This document shows positions 10,628 through 19,944 of a DNA stretch of 64,000 bases, piece by piece; positions within the stretch are counted from its first letter, which is position 1; every line of letters starts with the position of its first letter. The DNA is taken from assembly GCF_026241255.1 (NCBI RefSeq), contig NZ_JAPHNC010000006.1:1-64000 (forward strand), in the 5' to 3' direction. Position numbers and translations under genes: made by a program. Under the pieces are notes generated by a model. It made no database searches, had not been told where the DNA came from, and saw only the letters and a program-made list of their open reading frames with translations. This stretch comes from Helicobacter sp. MIT 21-1697. GTDB taxonomy: Bacteria; Campylobacterota; Campylobacteria; Campylobacterales; Helicobacteraceae.

Positions 10628-12421
10628 GTGGCGTATTATGCGAAAAAAACAGGTGTGATTATATCTGTTTTTTTCTTGATTGTATTATGTTTTGTTATTT
10701 TTTTGAGCATTGTGTATGTCAAAATGGTAACTCCCCGCAAACTCCCCACAATGACAGCAACCAAGAGTGATACTTCGGTGCGAGGTAGTCTCTATACAAG
10801 CGATGGCTTTGAGGTTGCATATAGTGATAAGCTCTACAAAGCAAGTGTGAATACTCAAAGCATTGACCCAGACAAAAAAGAACTATTTATTACGCTTTTT
10901 TCCATATATAGCGGGATTCCTAAAGATGAGATTAGTAAAAAATTATCTCAAAAGGGCTATGTAGTGCTTTCTTATACGCTTAATTCCGCAGTGGCGACAA
11001 ATTTAAAGAATCTCAACCTTATTCTTATCCGATATGATGTATTTCGTGAATATGAAGACAAGAGGGGACGCGTGATACAAAAAATGGGGCTTAGCATTGA
11101 AGTGAGCGGCAATAATAGAAATTATGTATATAAAAATATCCTTGAGCCGCTCATAGGCTATACGCGTAAATTTGAGAATCAAAATATCACGCGCGTTGAT
11201 GGTGTCAAGGGTGTGGAAAAATATTATAATGATATACTCTCTCCCAAGCAAGATGGCAATATCACGGGCAAACGAGATGTAGGTTTTAATGTGATTGCCA
11301 ATAAATCCGCGCAGATTCAAAACAGGCAAGATGGCTTTGATGTTACGCTTAGCATTCCTTTGAGCTTACAGCGCAAAATTGAGTTTGAACTTGATGAGGC
11401 AAAAAAACGTTACAAAGTGCGTGAGATTATCGCAGGAGTTATGGATTCTAAAACAGGCAGGATTATTACTCTTGCAACTTCAAATCGCTTTGACCCAAAG
11501 AATATTCAGCGAAAAGATTATCCACATCTTAATCTTAATGCTATTGAATACTCTTATGAGCCCGGTAGCACGATTAAGCCCATTATTTATGCGATTTTAT
11601 TGCAAAAGGGTATGGTAAGTCCAGATGATATAATTGAGCTTGATAATGGCTACTATAAGCTTAAAAGCTATACTATACGCGATACGCACCCTCTCAAAAG
11701 TGCGAGTGTCCAAGATGTTATTGTGCGTTCTAGCAATATTGGTATGGTAAAAATTTCTAAAGATTTAAAGCCTAATGAATATCATATTGCGTTGCACGCT
11801 TTTGGATTCGGGGAATTAAGCGGGATTGATTTACCTTATGAGAAAACGGGTTTAGTGCCAAGTCCTAAAACTTTTAATAACGAAGTATATCGCGCAAGCG
11901 TGAGCTATGGCTATGGAATGCGCGCAACTTTTATGCAGCTCTTGCGCTCTTATGCAATTTTTAGTAATGGTGGATATTTGATAACACCTCGCGTGAGTGA
12001 ATATGTAACCTCTCCAAGTGGAGAAAAGTATGTCCCAAAACGACTTGAGCCAATAGCTATTATTTCCCCACAAACAGCGCAACAAGTTTATCATACGCTG
12101 ATTGAAGTTGTGCAAAAGGTGATTAAAATAGCTCAAGTGGAGGGCATTATTACAGGTGGTAAAACAGGCACGGCTAAAATTGCTCTTAATGGCAGATATG
12201 ATAGTAAGTATAATGGCTCATTTTTTGGCTTTGCACAAGATGAGAGCAATGCTTATACGATTGGTGTCGTGGCTTTTGAATCTGATATAAAAGATGATTA
12301 TTATGGCGCACGCACTGCCGCTCCAATTTTTAGACGCATTGTGGAAATTATGATTGAAGAAGGCTACCTCAAACGGATAGAATCTGCTCCTGTGCAGTCT
12401 GATGAAGCCCAAGCAATGTAA
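10628..12421 (+). CDS. ftsI: Penicillin-binding protein 3 / septal transpeptidase FtsI
   Basis: FtsI cross-links septal peptidoglycan during division. A single N-terminal membrane anchor (about residues 10-32) precedes a PBP dimerisation domain and the transpeptidase domain. The catalytic SxxK is STIKP (about residue 314), the second motif SSN lies near residue 368 and KTGT near residue 511. The start is GTG 10628; no better ATG is seen nearby. The order flgB-flgC-fliE-ftsI is conserved in Helicobacter, so division and rod genes are probably co-transcribed. Confidence 0.93.
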   Translation: MAYYAKKTGVIISVFFLIVLCFVIFLSIVYVKMVTPRKLPTMTATKSDTSVRGSLYTSDGFEVAYSDKLYKASVNTQSIDPDKKELFITLFSIYSGIPKDEISKKLSQKGYVVLSYTLNSAVATNLKNLNLILIRYDVFREYEDKRGRVIQKMGLSIEVSGNNRNYVYKNILEPLIGYTRKFENQNITRVDGVKGVEKYYNDILSPKQDGNITGKRDVGFNVIANKSAQIQNRQDGFDVTLSIPLSLQRKIEFELDEAKKRYKVREIIAGVMDSKTGRIITLATSNRFDPKNIQRKDYPHLNLNAIEYSYEPGSTIKPIIYAILLQKGMVSPDDIIELDNGYYKLKSYTIRDTHPLKSASVQDVIVRSSNIGMVKISKDLKPNEYHIALHAFGFGELSGIDLPYEKTGLVPSPKTFNNEVYRASVSYGYGMRATFMQLLRSYAIFSNGGYLITPRVSEYVTSPSGEKYVPKRLEPIAIISPQTAQQVYHTLIEVVQKVIKIAQVEGIITGGKTGTAKIALNGRYDSKYNGSFFGFAQDESNAYTIGVVAFESDIKDDYYGARTAAPIFRRIVEIMIEEGYLKRIESAPVQSDEAQAM

Positions 12422-12464
12422 AAATGCTGATTGACAAAGATTCTAAAAAATTACTCATAAAGAC

Positions 12465-12470
12465 TATAAT
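12465..12470 (+). promoter_or_regulatory. -10 box upstream of the Dsb-like gene
   Basis: A perfect TATAAT lies 30 bp before the ATG at 12501. A second TATAAT-like sequence lies nearer the gene. A TTGACA at 12431 is too far away to serve as its -35. Confidence 0.45.
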
Positions 12471-12500
12471 CACATATTCTTTATAATAAAGGAGTAGAAA

Positions 12501-13199
12501 ATGAATATTACAAAAGGATTAATCGCATTATTTTTGATATGGAGCGTGAGCTATGGCGCGGCTGATAAGGCACAGCTACAAAAAACACTCCAAGCCAATA
12601 AGATTCAAGGAACTATCATCTCAAGCAGTGATTTGGGGAGTGGCTTGAGTATGGTTATAGTGGAGGTGAATAATCAGCAAGCGCCTTTTTTAGCTACTGA
12701 TGATGGCAAAATGTTATTTCAAGCTGAAGTGTTGATTGCCCAAGATAAAAATATAGAATCTCGTGTGCAAGAGTTTTATAAAAATTTATATGAAAAAGAA
12801 AAGTTAAAAGTGAGTGCAAAACTCAAAGCAGTTTTTAAAGCCCAAAAAGCAAATGTTTTTTCTTTTAAGGCAAAAAAGCCAAGTAACAAAACAATGTATA
12901 TCGTATCTGATTTTAATTGTCCCTACTGCCAAAAAGAATTTGCAAATCTCAATAAGCATTTAGAGAATACAAATGTGGAGTTGTTGGTTGTAGGATTTTT
13001 GGGTGAAGATTCTATGCTCAAAGCTGCAAATGCACTCAAAAATAAAAGCGGTAATCAAGCCAAAGATATTGCTATGCTCAAAAAGCTTTACACGCCTCAA
13101 TCTAAAGGGCAGCCTATGGACACAAAAGCTGCTATGGCACTTACACAAGCTGTGGCAGGCACAGGTGTGCGCTCTGTGCCTTATATCATTGAGCCTTAG
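12501..13199 (+). CDS. Periplasmic DsbC/DsbG-like thiol-disulfide protein
   Basis: The 232-residue protein has a signal peptide (LIALFLIWSVSYGAA), an N-terminal region resembling a DsbC/G dimerisation segment, and a thioredoxin fold with active site CPYC in IVSDFNCPYCQKEF (about residues 137-146). The cis-proline loop is GTGVRSVPYII near the C-terminus. CPYC is closer to disulfide isomerase/reductase types than to the CPHC of DsbA. It probably acts on periplasmic cysteines. It has its own promoter, and its 3' end overlaps the convergent DUF2339 gene by 14 bp. Confidence 0.8.
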   Translation: MNITKGLIALFLIWSVSYGAADKAQLQKTLQANKIQGTIISSSDLGSGLSMVIVEVNNQQAPFLATDDGKMLFQAEVLIAQDKNIESRVQEFYKNLYEKEKLKVSAKLKAVFKAQKANVFSFKAKKPSNKTMYIVSDFNCPYCQKEFANLNKHLENTNVELLVVGFLGEDSMLKAANALKNKSGNQAKDIAMLKKLYTPQSKGQPMDTKAAMALTQAVAGTGVRSVPYIIEP

Positions 13200-16077
13200 T
13201 TTCTTCTTTGCCCATATAGCGAGAATAGATATAAGAGAGTGCAAGAAAAATAATGCCCATAAAGATAAAAAGCACAATCTTAGCAATGCCACTAAATGAG
13301 CTTGTATCAAGCAAAAAAACTTTTAGGGCAGCAAGGATAAAGAGTAAAAGAGAGTAGATTCTAAAAATTTTCATATTCTTTTTGATACAAAAGTATAAGA
13401 GTATCACTCCACATAGCACCAAAGATACCGAATAAGTATAATCTTGCAATGCACTCCTATGCCAAAAATGCCAATTTAGGTCTGCGCCATTAGGTTGTGT
13501 AAGAATCTCATAAAAGTAAAACCCATACGCCACACTAAAAAGCAACGCTATAAGCCCAAGTATAAAAACAAGACTATAATTTGCATAGAGGATAACTTTT
13601 AGCCTATAATATGCAGAATCTTGAAAATATCTCAATATACTTTGGAAATGCCACGCAATGAGGAGGCAAGCTATTAATCCAACAAGGAAAAGAGTCATAT
13701 CATCAAGATTCCAATGAGGAAGAAACACTATAAGCGGATTGTATGCAAATATGCCAAAAATAATCACATCATAATAAAACTTCACACCCAAAAAGCTCAA
13801 TACAAAAACATAAGCCGATTGTGCCTTTGTGCTTAGGGTATTGATGACATACATATATTTTCCCATAATAAGTGCTAAAAACCCAATACATAATGTGCCA
13901 AGAGGATAAGGAATATGGTGATTTTCCCTAAAGAGATTGATAGAGATTGGCTTTTGTATCATTAAAATCACACTTATACAGCAGATACTCAGCAAAGTGA
14001 TATTGACAAGAGTGTGAAATGTGTAAGTTTTGTGCCTTAAGATAAAAAGCAAAACCGCACAAGAGCCAAAAGAGAGTAAAAGAATGCTTAAGTCATAATG
14101 AGTGCCTATTACTCCAAGTAGAGCAAGTAATGTATTGAAAATATGCGGAGAATATTCAGTTAGCGGTATTCTTAACCACTCTATAAACAATAAGCCCTCG
14201 CTTGAGAATATATTTGCTAATATCCCAAGAGTGATAAAAATATATTCAAAATATGCGATATTGCGTTTGAGAATCTGCCCACCTAGATATGCGAAAATAA
14301 GCCCACTTAGCACCCATATTACAAAGGGCATACCGCTTAAATCAGTTGCACCTATGGCACATAAAATACTATAAAGCAATAAAAGATAATCAAGGCTTCT
14401 TGCTTTCGCCCATTGTGCGCTGATATATTTGCACACATAGCTATATGCAAAAATGCCCATTGCAAACCATACGCAATATACATATAATGTGTCTTTGCCA
14501 TTTGCATACATCATTATGCTAAAGCCGCATACAACCACAAATTGTAGCCACAGATACATTATTTTAGCTTTGCTTAGTAAAAGATAAGCAGAGATTGCTC
14601 CAAAAAACATTATGCTAAAAATTACAAAAGGTGTGTGTTCTCGCATTATGCAAAAAAGCAATACTATAAAAGCAAAGCTTGCTATCAAGGGCAGATGTAG
14701 CGCAAATAGGCTAAGTTGCTTTTGTAATGAGCGCATACAAGGCACAAGTAAGCTCAATATGCAAAGTGCAGCTAAAAAAGCATATTCTAGCCAATCTAAA
14801 GCTACGCCCATATCCTCTCGGTTGATGAGGAAAAATATAAAGAGCAAAGGGCAGAGCGCACTAAAGCCCACAAAAACAAGGAATAAATACGAATCTTTAG
14901 GCAAAGAAAACTTTGCGAGTAAAATTATATTGCTTATAAACATACCACCACAGAGGATAAAGAAAATTAGCGGAGCAGAATTTATAAAAGCAAAAAACAT
15001 CAAAAAATGACACATATATAAAAACATAAGGGCATTTGCAAGGGTTATTAAATAGAGAATCTGCACTTGAGAAGACGCATATCTAAGCGTACAATAGAGA
15101 CTTATCGCATAAAACATACCCAAATAGCTAAAAACAAAAATAGCATTATAAGCACCGCTTGAGAGTAAAAGAGGCGTGGCAAAGCCACCAAGTAGCCCAA
15201 AAATGCCAATAACTATGCCAAAACGCACACTTAAGACTAAGCCTACAAGTGCTATAAAGCTTAAAACTACAAGAGTAAAGAAATCGCCAAAGAATCCATA
15301 AACCTTAAAGCCTCCATAAAAACTAAAAAAGAGCACTACAAGCGCAGAACCAACGAGGGTTTGAGCGATTGTTTGTAGTGTTTTTGTCGTAGAGGAATTT
15401 AAAGTAGAAGTATTAAGGGGTATTGAGGGCTGTATTTTTGCAATGCGTTTAAAATACAGGGTGCAAAGGTTGTAGATTCTATAAAAAATACTGCGATGAT
15501 GAGCAACGTGCAAAGATATACCACTTACAAAAAGTATCCCTCCAAAGCCTATACACAGACTTATGCGCACCACAGGGGTAAGCAAATTATGCTCTAAGGA
15601 ATAGCGGATAAGGAAAAAAGCTGCAAAAATAAAGAAAATTCCGGCTAAAAACACCATTACCTTTTGCGTGAAAAGCCACTCAAAGTCAAAAAAATCTTTT
15701 TGTTTAAGAGCTTGTGATTGCGTTGATTGCATAGTTTTTGAGGTGGCTTTTGGGTTAGAATCTTCGCTTAGAGCAAACTTTGAGTTTTCTTGTGTATGTG
15801 ATGGCTTTGTTGTAGGATTGTTCAAATGAATTGAGCTTTGTGAAAATACTTGTGGAATCGGGGTAGATTCTCCATTTTCGCTGATTTGATTTTTCTTTTG
15901 TAAAACTTCGCTTTGTTTATCTTTATTGAGGGCAAATTTAAGAGCAATAATTTGCGTATTGAGAGTGTTTAAATGCTCCTGTAACCTTTTGGTGGAAAAA
16001 TATGCTATAAGACCGGCAATACTTCCGCATACCACAAGGATAGACAGCAAGATGAATAAAAGTATAAAAAGTTCCAT
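13186..16077 (-). CDS. Large polytopic membrane protein, DUF2339 family
   Basis: The 963-residue protein begins with one membrane helix (residues 4-26), a short coiled-coil/low-complexity Ser/Thr/Gln-rich linker (about 30-125), then more than twenty hydrophobic segments to the C-terminus. This matches DUF2339, a family of unknown function. Its ATG follows the trpA stop directly, so it is probably co-transcribed with trpA. No catalytic motif is evident. It ends against the Dsb-like gene. Confidence 0.8.
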   Translation of the reverse strand: MELFILLFILLSILVVCGSIAGLIAYFSTKRLQEHLNTLNTQIIALKFALNKDKQSEVLQKKNQISENGESTPIPQVFSQSSIHLNNPTTKPSHTQENSKFALSEDSNPKATSKTMQSTQSQALKQKDFFDFEWLFTQKVMVFLAGIFFIFAAFFLIRYSLEHNLLTPVVRISLCIGFGGILFVSGISLHVAHHRSIFYRIYNLCTLYFKRIAKIQPSIPLNTSTLNSSTTKTLQTIAQTLVGSALVVLFFSFYGGFKVYGFFGDFFTLVVLSFIALVGLVLSVRFGIVIGIFGLLGGFATPLLLSSGAYNAIFVFSYLGMFYAISLYCTLRYASSQVQILYLITLANALMFLYMCHFLMFFAFINSAPLIFFILCGGMFISNIILLAKFSLPKDSYLFLVFVGFSALCPLLFIFFLINREDMGVALDWLEYAFLAALCILSLLVPCMRSLQKQLSLFALHLPLIASFAFIVLLFCIMREHTPFVIFSIMFFGAISAYLLLSKAKIMYLWLQFVVVCGFSIMMYANGKDTLYVYCVWFAMGIFAYSYVCKYISAQWAKARSLDYLLLLYSILCAIGATDLSGMPFVIWVLSGLIFAYLGGQILKRNIAYFEYIFITLGILANIFSSEGLLFIEWLRIPLTEYSPHIFNTLLALLGVIGTHYDLSILLLSFGSCAVLLFILRHKTYTFHTLVNITLLSICCISVILMIQKPISINLFRENHHIPYPLGTLCIGFLALIMGKYMYVINTLSTKAQSAYVFVLSFLGVKFYYDVIIFGIFAYNPLIVFLPHWNLDDMTLFLVGLIACLLIAWHFQSILRYFQDSAYYRLKVILYANYSLVFILGLIALLFSVAYGFYFYEILTQPNGADLNWHFWHRSALQDYTYSVSLVLCGVILLYFCIKKNMKIFRIYSLLLFILAALKVFLLDTSSFSGIAKIVLFIFMGIIFLALSYIYSRYMGKEETKAQ

Positions 16078-16878
16078 TTATGTTTCTTTGTTCCAGCCCA
16101 TTAACATTTGTGTGTGTTTTTCAAGTTTGTGCGTATAATCTTGCGGACTAAACTGCTGCGTGCTAAGTTCGCTAATATAGCGCACAAAATAGCTACCAGC
16201 CACGATAATATCTACTTTATCTTTTAATGCACTTACTTGTTCGTAGGAATTTATCCCAAAGCCCAGTGCGATAGGTTTTTTGCAATGTTTATTAATACAA
16301 TGTATCCAATCAAAAAGTGTGTTATCAATATGCGTTTTTTCTCCAGTGATTCCAGCGCGTGCCACGACATATACGATTTCATCACTGATTTGAGCAATTT
16401 TCTTAATGCGTGGCAGACTTGCCTTTGGAGCGATAAGAGAGATGATGCAAATGTGGTGCTTTTTTGCAAGTTTGCGAAGAGATTCATCAGATTCTATGGG
16501 TAAATCAGGTGCGATTATCCCCCATACACCGCTTTTTTTGGCTTCTTTAATAAATGCTTCAACGCCATAGCGAAAGATAAGATTAGCATAAGTCATAATG
16601 ATAAGCCGCGTGGGCTGTTTATTATCTTTGTTTATATGTTGTGAGAGTGTGTGTAACAAGGCAAAACCTTGAGATACCTTGAATCCTTGTGCTATACTCT
16701 TATTACACGCCTCTTCAATAACGATTCCATCGGCATTTGGGTCAGAAAATGGGAACTGCACTTCAAGATAACTTGCACCTGCTTGGCAGATACCAAGTGC
16801 CGCATACAAACTGAAATCAAAGCTTGGATACCCTGCAATGATATGTCCCATAAGCTGTGGCTTTGTAAGTGCGCTCAT
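16078..16878 (-). CDS. trpA: Tryptophan synthase alpha chain
   Basis: TrpA splits indole-glycerol phosphate to indole and glyceraldehyde-3-phosphate and passes indole to TrpB. The active-site Glu is in SYLEVQFPFSDPNADG, the acid Asp in WGIIAPDLPIE, and the phosphate-binding loops VVARAGITGEKT and ALGFGINSYEQV are present. The frame extends upstream to a TTG at 16890, but GGAGG overlapping that codon sits five bases before ATG 16878 (MSALTKPQ), which is the better start. Unusually it is divergent from trpB instead of downstream of it. Confidence 0.93.
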   Translation of the reverse strand: MSALTKPQLMGHIIAGYPSFDFSLYAALGICQAGASYLEVQFPFSDPNADGIVIEEACNKSIAQGFKVSQGFALLHTLSQHINKDNKQPTRLIIMTYANLIFRYGVEAFIKEAKKSGVWGIIAPDLPIESDESLRKLAKKHHICIISLIAPKASLPRIKKIAQISDEIVYVVARAGITGEKTHIDNTLFDWIHCINKHCKKPIALGFGINSYEQVSALKDKVDIIVAGSYFVRYISELSTQQFSPQDYTHKLEKHTQMLMGWNKET

Positions 16879-16914
16879 AGTATCCTCCAATGTGTGTAAA
16901 GTTAAAAAGCGATG

Positions 16915-16979
16915 ATTATACCAAATTTGCTTAAAAAGAATGCTATTTAAAGTGAAGCTAATGCGTTTTTTTCTATAAT
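16915..16979. promoter_or_regulatory. Divergent trpA/trpB promoter region
   Basis: The gap between the two starts holds one TATAAT on each strand: 16915-16920 read on the minus strand towards trpA, and 16974-16979 on the plus strand towards trpB. No obvious TrpR operator or leader peptide with Trp codons was seen. Confidence 0.5.
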
Positions 16980-17010
16980 CTAAGTGATTTTAAAATAAAG
17001 AGTGGCAGAA

Positions 17011-18273
17011 ATGAAAAAGAAAATATTTACAGAATCCAAAAATGGTTATTTTGGGGAAGAAAAAGGTGGCAATCACGCTTTTGGAGGGCAATATATTCCT
17101 GAAATCTTGCTCCCTGCCTTAAAGGAATTAGAGAGAGCATATCGTGGTGTGTTTATGAGCAAACCTTATAAAAAAGAGCTTAAAAGCTTATTTAAGCATT
17201 TTGTAGGGCGTCCGACACCACTTATTTATGCGGGGAATGCCTCAAAGATTCTCAAAAATGATATTTATTTGAAGTTTGAAGGTTTGGCAAATACAGGTGC
17301 GCACAAAATTAATAATGCGCTAGGGCAGGTACTTTTAGCAAAGCATATGAAGAAAAAACGCGTCATTGCCGAAACCGGAGCAGGACAGCACGGATTAGCC
17401 ACAGCAGCAGCGTGCGCACGATTGGGACTAGATTGTGAAATTTTTATGGGCGAGATAGATATGGCAAGACAGCGTCCTAATGTATTTAATATGGAACTTT
17501 TTGGCGCAAAAGTTCATAGTGTGAGCAGCGGAAGCAAAACACTTAAAGATGCAGTTAATGAAGCATTGCGAGAGTGGAGTAAAAGAAGTGAAGATAGTTT
17601 TTATGTGCTAGGGAGCGCACTTGGACCTTATCCTTATCCTGATATTGTGCGAGATTTGCAAAGTGTGATAAGCAAGGAACTTAAAAAGCAAACAAAGGCT
17701 TATTTTAGCTCCTTGCCTGATATTATGGTGGCTTGTGTAGGTGGAGGAAGTAATGCTATGGGATTTTTTACTCATTATCTTAAAGAAGAGCGTGTGCGAC
17801 TTATTGGCGTTGAGGCTGGAGGTGTAGGAAATGGAATAGGAGAAAACGCTATTAGGATTAATACAGCAAATGCGAGTGAGGGCATTGCACAAGGTTACAA
17901 GAGCCTTTTTTTACAAGATGAAGATGGTCAGCTAAGTCAAACTCATTCTATTTCTGCAGGACTTGATTATGCAGGAATTGGACCTCAATTAGCGCACTTG
18001 TATGAGGTTGGACGCGTGGAATTTCAATCTGCCACAGACAAACAAGCCCTAGAAGCACTCGCCTTTTTCGCACGATGTGAGGGTATTATCCCTGCTTTGG
18101 AATCTAGCCACGCACTTGCGGCAGTGATACATTTATGTAAAGATATAAAGGGTAAAAAAATCATTGCTAATATTTCTGGGCGCGGTGATAAGGATATATT
18201 TATTACTGCTAAAGCCCTTACACCTGAACATTGGAAGAGCTTTTTAAGCGAAGAACTCGCTCGTATGGGGTAG
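17011..18273 (+). CDS. trpB: Tryptophan synthase beta chain
   Basis: TrpB condenses indole with serine to tryptophan using PLP. The PLP lysine lies in NTGAHKINNALGQ, followed by AETGAGQHGLATA, the phosphate loop VACVGGGSNAMG and the C-terminal SGRGDKD. GTG 17002 is in frame, but ATG 17011 (MKKKIFTES) has AAAGAG at good distance, giving 420 residues. That is a little longer than usual because of extra residues around FGEEKGGNHAFGGQY. Its partner trpA is on the other strand. No other trp gene is in the window. Confidence 0.94.
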   Translation: MKKKIFTESKNGYFGEEKGGNHAFGGQYIPEILLPALKELERAYRGVFMSKPYKKELKSLFKHFVGRPTPLIYAGNASKILKNDIYLKFEGLANTGAHKINNALGQVLLAKHMKKKRVIAETGAGQHGLATAAACARLGLDCEIFMGEIDMARQRPNVFNMELFGAKVHSVSSGSKTLKDAVNEALREWSKRSEDSFYVLGSALGPYPYPDIVRDLQSVISKELKKQTKAYFSSLPDIMVACVGGGSNAMGFFTHYLKEERVRLIGVEAGGVGNGIGENAIRINTANASEGIAQGYKSLFLQDEDGQLSQTHSISAGLDYAGIGPQLAHLYEVGRVEFQSATDKQALEALAFFARCEGIIPALESSHALAAVIHLCKDIKGKKIIANISGRGDKDIFITAKALTPEHWKSFLSEELARMG

Positions 18274-18289
18274 TTCTGTTCTTTGCTTT

Positions 18290-18655
18290 TTATTGTTGAG
18301 TTTTGCAAAAGCTAAGTGAGAGTGAATTTACGCAATGGCGCGTATTTTTAGGTGTAAAGCCCTCATTTTCAAATATATGCCCTAAATGTCCGCCACAATG
18401 AGCGCAGATGATTTCTGTGCGCACACCATCACTATCGGGTATGCGTTGTATCGCGCCTTTGATTTCATCATCAAAACTTGCCCAACCACAATGGGTAGGA
18501 AACTTAGACACAGAATCATAAAGTGGTGTGCCACATTGTCGGCAGAGATATGTGCCTTCTTCAAAATGATTTGTATAAATACCGCTAAAGGGTGCTTCAG
18601 TGGCTTTATGCAAAAGAACCGCGCGTTCTTGTTCATTTAGTGGTGGCATTTTCAT
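18290..18655 (-). CDS. msrB: Peptide methionine-(R)-sulfoxide reductase MsrB
   Basis: The enzyme repairs methionine-R-sulfoxide in oxidised proteins. The 121-residue protein is a single MsrB domain with two zinc-binding CxxC pairs (CRQC and CAHC), the core THCGWASFDDEI and the catalytic Cys in NTRHCVNSLSL. There is no signal peptide, so it acts in the cytoplasm. It lies two bases downstream of the LprI-domain gene and converges on trpB. Confidence 0.94.
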   Translation of the reverse strand: MKMPPLNEQERAVLLHKATEAPFSGIYTNHFEEGTYLCRQCGTPLYDSVSKFPTHCGWASFDDEIKGAIQRIPDSDGVRTEIICAHCGGHLGHIFENEGFTPKNTRHCVNSLSLSFCKTQQ

Positions 18656-18656
18656 A

Positions 18657-19661
18657 TTAATCCTTTCTTTGAGGTATAAATTTTTGCAATGCTTCGTCTA
18701 TATCCCTTATTTCTTCTCTTGGGCTAGGATAGTCTAGCTCATAAAATCTCTCACTCATCACTTCTTTTATGCACTTTGCATTTCCTCTGCAAGATTCTCT
18801 CTTTTTTAAATACGCTCTTTGAGTGTTTAAAAGCTCTTTTAACATAAGGGTTTTTTGTGCCTCTAGCTCTTGTTGCAGAGTGTTTATAAGTTTTGAATCT
18901 AACTCATTGATATTGATAGATTCTTGATTGTCTTTGTATGTGTATGACATTACTTCTTCTAAAGCGAGAGTCTTTATATATTCTCTTGCGCCAAGATACA
19001 AGACATTATTGACTCTATCTTGGTCTGCTAGAGAGGGATTAGAACAAATGCTCTTTTCACTCGCACTTCTTGCCTTTGTGCAGTCAAATCCAGCTTTAAG
19101 CTTGTAATATTCATCTGCGATATAATACTCTTCTCCCACATCAAATGTGCATTTCTGCTTCAAAAATGCACAGGCTTTATTTGCTTTGTGTTCCTCTATA
19201 TCTATGCGCAAATGACTAGAATCTCTTTGTGCTATTAGGGTGCATTGTGGAAAAGCGGGAAAGAGAATCTGTGCTTTTGTAGGACTTAAAGGCTGCAAAA
19301 GCACAATGGGTTCATCTTTAATCTCATTTTCTTTATAGCAAGAACCCTCATTGCCCCATTCTCTCAATCTTGCGCCACCATTTATCGCGCTTTCAAGCAA
19401 AAAGCCTAGTTGTAAAGTATTTTCATTGTGCTTTAGAATCTTTATGCTAAAAGCATTGCTACTTAGCCTTGATGTGCCAGAATATGGGGCATAGAAGTAA
19501 TCAGAGTGGGAAAATTCCTCTATATCACTCCAATGTTCCAATAAGGTAGCGTTGGTTTGTTTTGTTGGATTATTTTGGCTTGCAACGCCAATGTTTGCTA
19601 GAAGCATTCCTGCAAACAAAGTGGCACATAATATTTTCAAAAATTGAGACTTATTTTTCAT
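18657..19661 (-). CDS. Exported protein with LprI/DUF1311-like domain
   Basis: The 334-residue protein has a signal peptide (about residues 1-28, ending LLANIGVAS) and in the middle the LprI/DUF1311 pattern FDCTKARSASEKSICSNPSL with LADQD. This pattern is seen in periplasmic lysozyme-inhibitor-like proteins. Further cysteines (CKEN, CTLIA, CAFLKQKC, CRGNAKC) suggest a disulfide-stabilised periplasmic fold. The N-terminal 190 residues are not recognised. It lies just upstream of msrB, so both could serve envelope stress. The lysozyme-inhibitor role is only an inference. Confidence 0.7.
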   Translation of the reverse strand: MKNKSQFLKILCATLFAGMLLANIGVASQNNPTKQTNATLLEHWSDIEEFSHSDYFYAPYSGTSRLSSNAFSIKILKHNENTLQLGFLLESAINGGARLREWGNEGSCYKENEIKDEPIVLLQPLSPTKAQILFPAFPQCTLIAQRDSSHLRIDIEEHKANKACAFLKQKCTFDVGEEYYIADEYYKLKAGFDCTKARSASEKSICSNPSLADQDRVNNVLYLGAREYIKTLALEEVMSYTYKDNQESININELDSKLINTLQQELEAQKTLMLKELLNTQRAYLKKRESCRGNAKCIKEVMSERFYELDYPSPREEIRDIDEALQKFIPQRKD

Positions 19662-19735
19662 TGTTGAGACTTCTTTTGTAAATTTTAAGGTAAAGTGTTT
19701 AATGATACCCTGCGGTTACTTAAAATGTGCTATAT

Positions 19736-19877
19736 TACCCTTTGGCTAGAAAGCCTTAGAGTTCACGGAATTCACATTAGTTTTATGCGTTATATGATTG
19801 TAGCATTTGTAATTACTCTGCCTGTGCTGTTTTTAGCACTTCTTGAATTGATTGTGGGGTATTGGATTTGGGTTTAG
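19736..19877 (+). pseudogene. Remnant of the 3' end of an arsB-like transporter gene
   Basis: The last part of the 60-codon open frame at 19695-19877 (LWLESLRVHGIHISFM, then LELIVGYWI) matches the C-terminus of the intact ArsB-like protein encoded at 34248-35558 (LWLESLRIHGIHIGFM). The DNA is similar over about 140 bp in the same orientation (compare 35420-35558), with scattered substitutions. Only the last roughly 45 codons remain, without an obvious start, so this is a truncated copy. It marks the left edge of the MeOPN-like cluster. Confidence 0.8.
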
Positions 19878-19944
19878 CACTACGTTTTTGTGAAAAATTA
19901 CTTAGATTCATTAATAATATAAATGATTAAGATGATTAGGGGGA

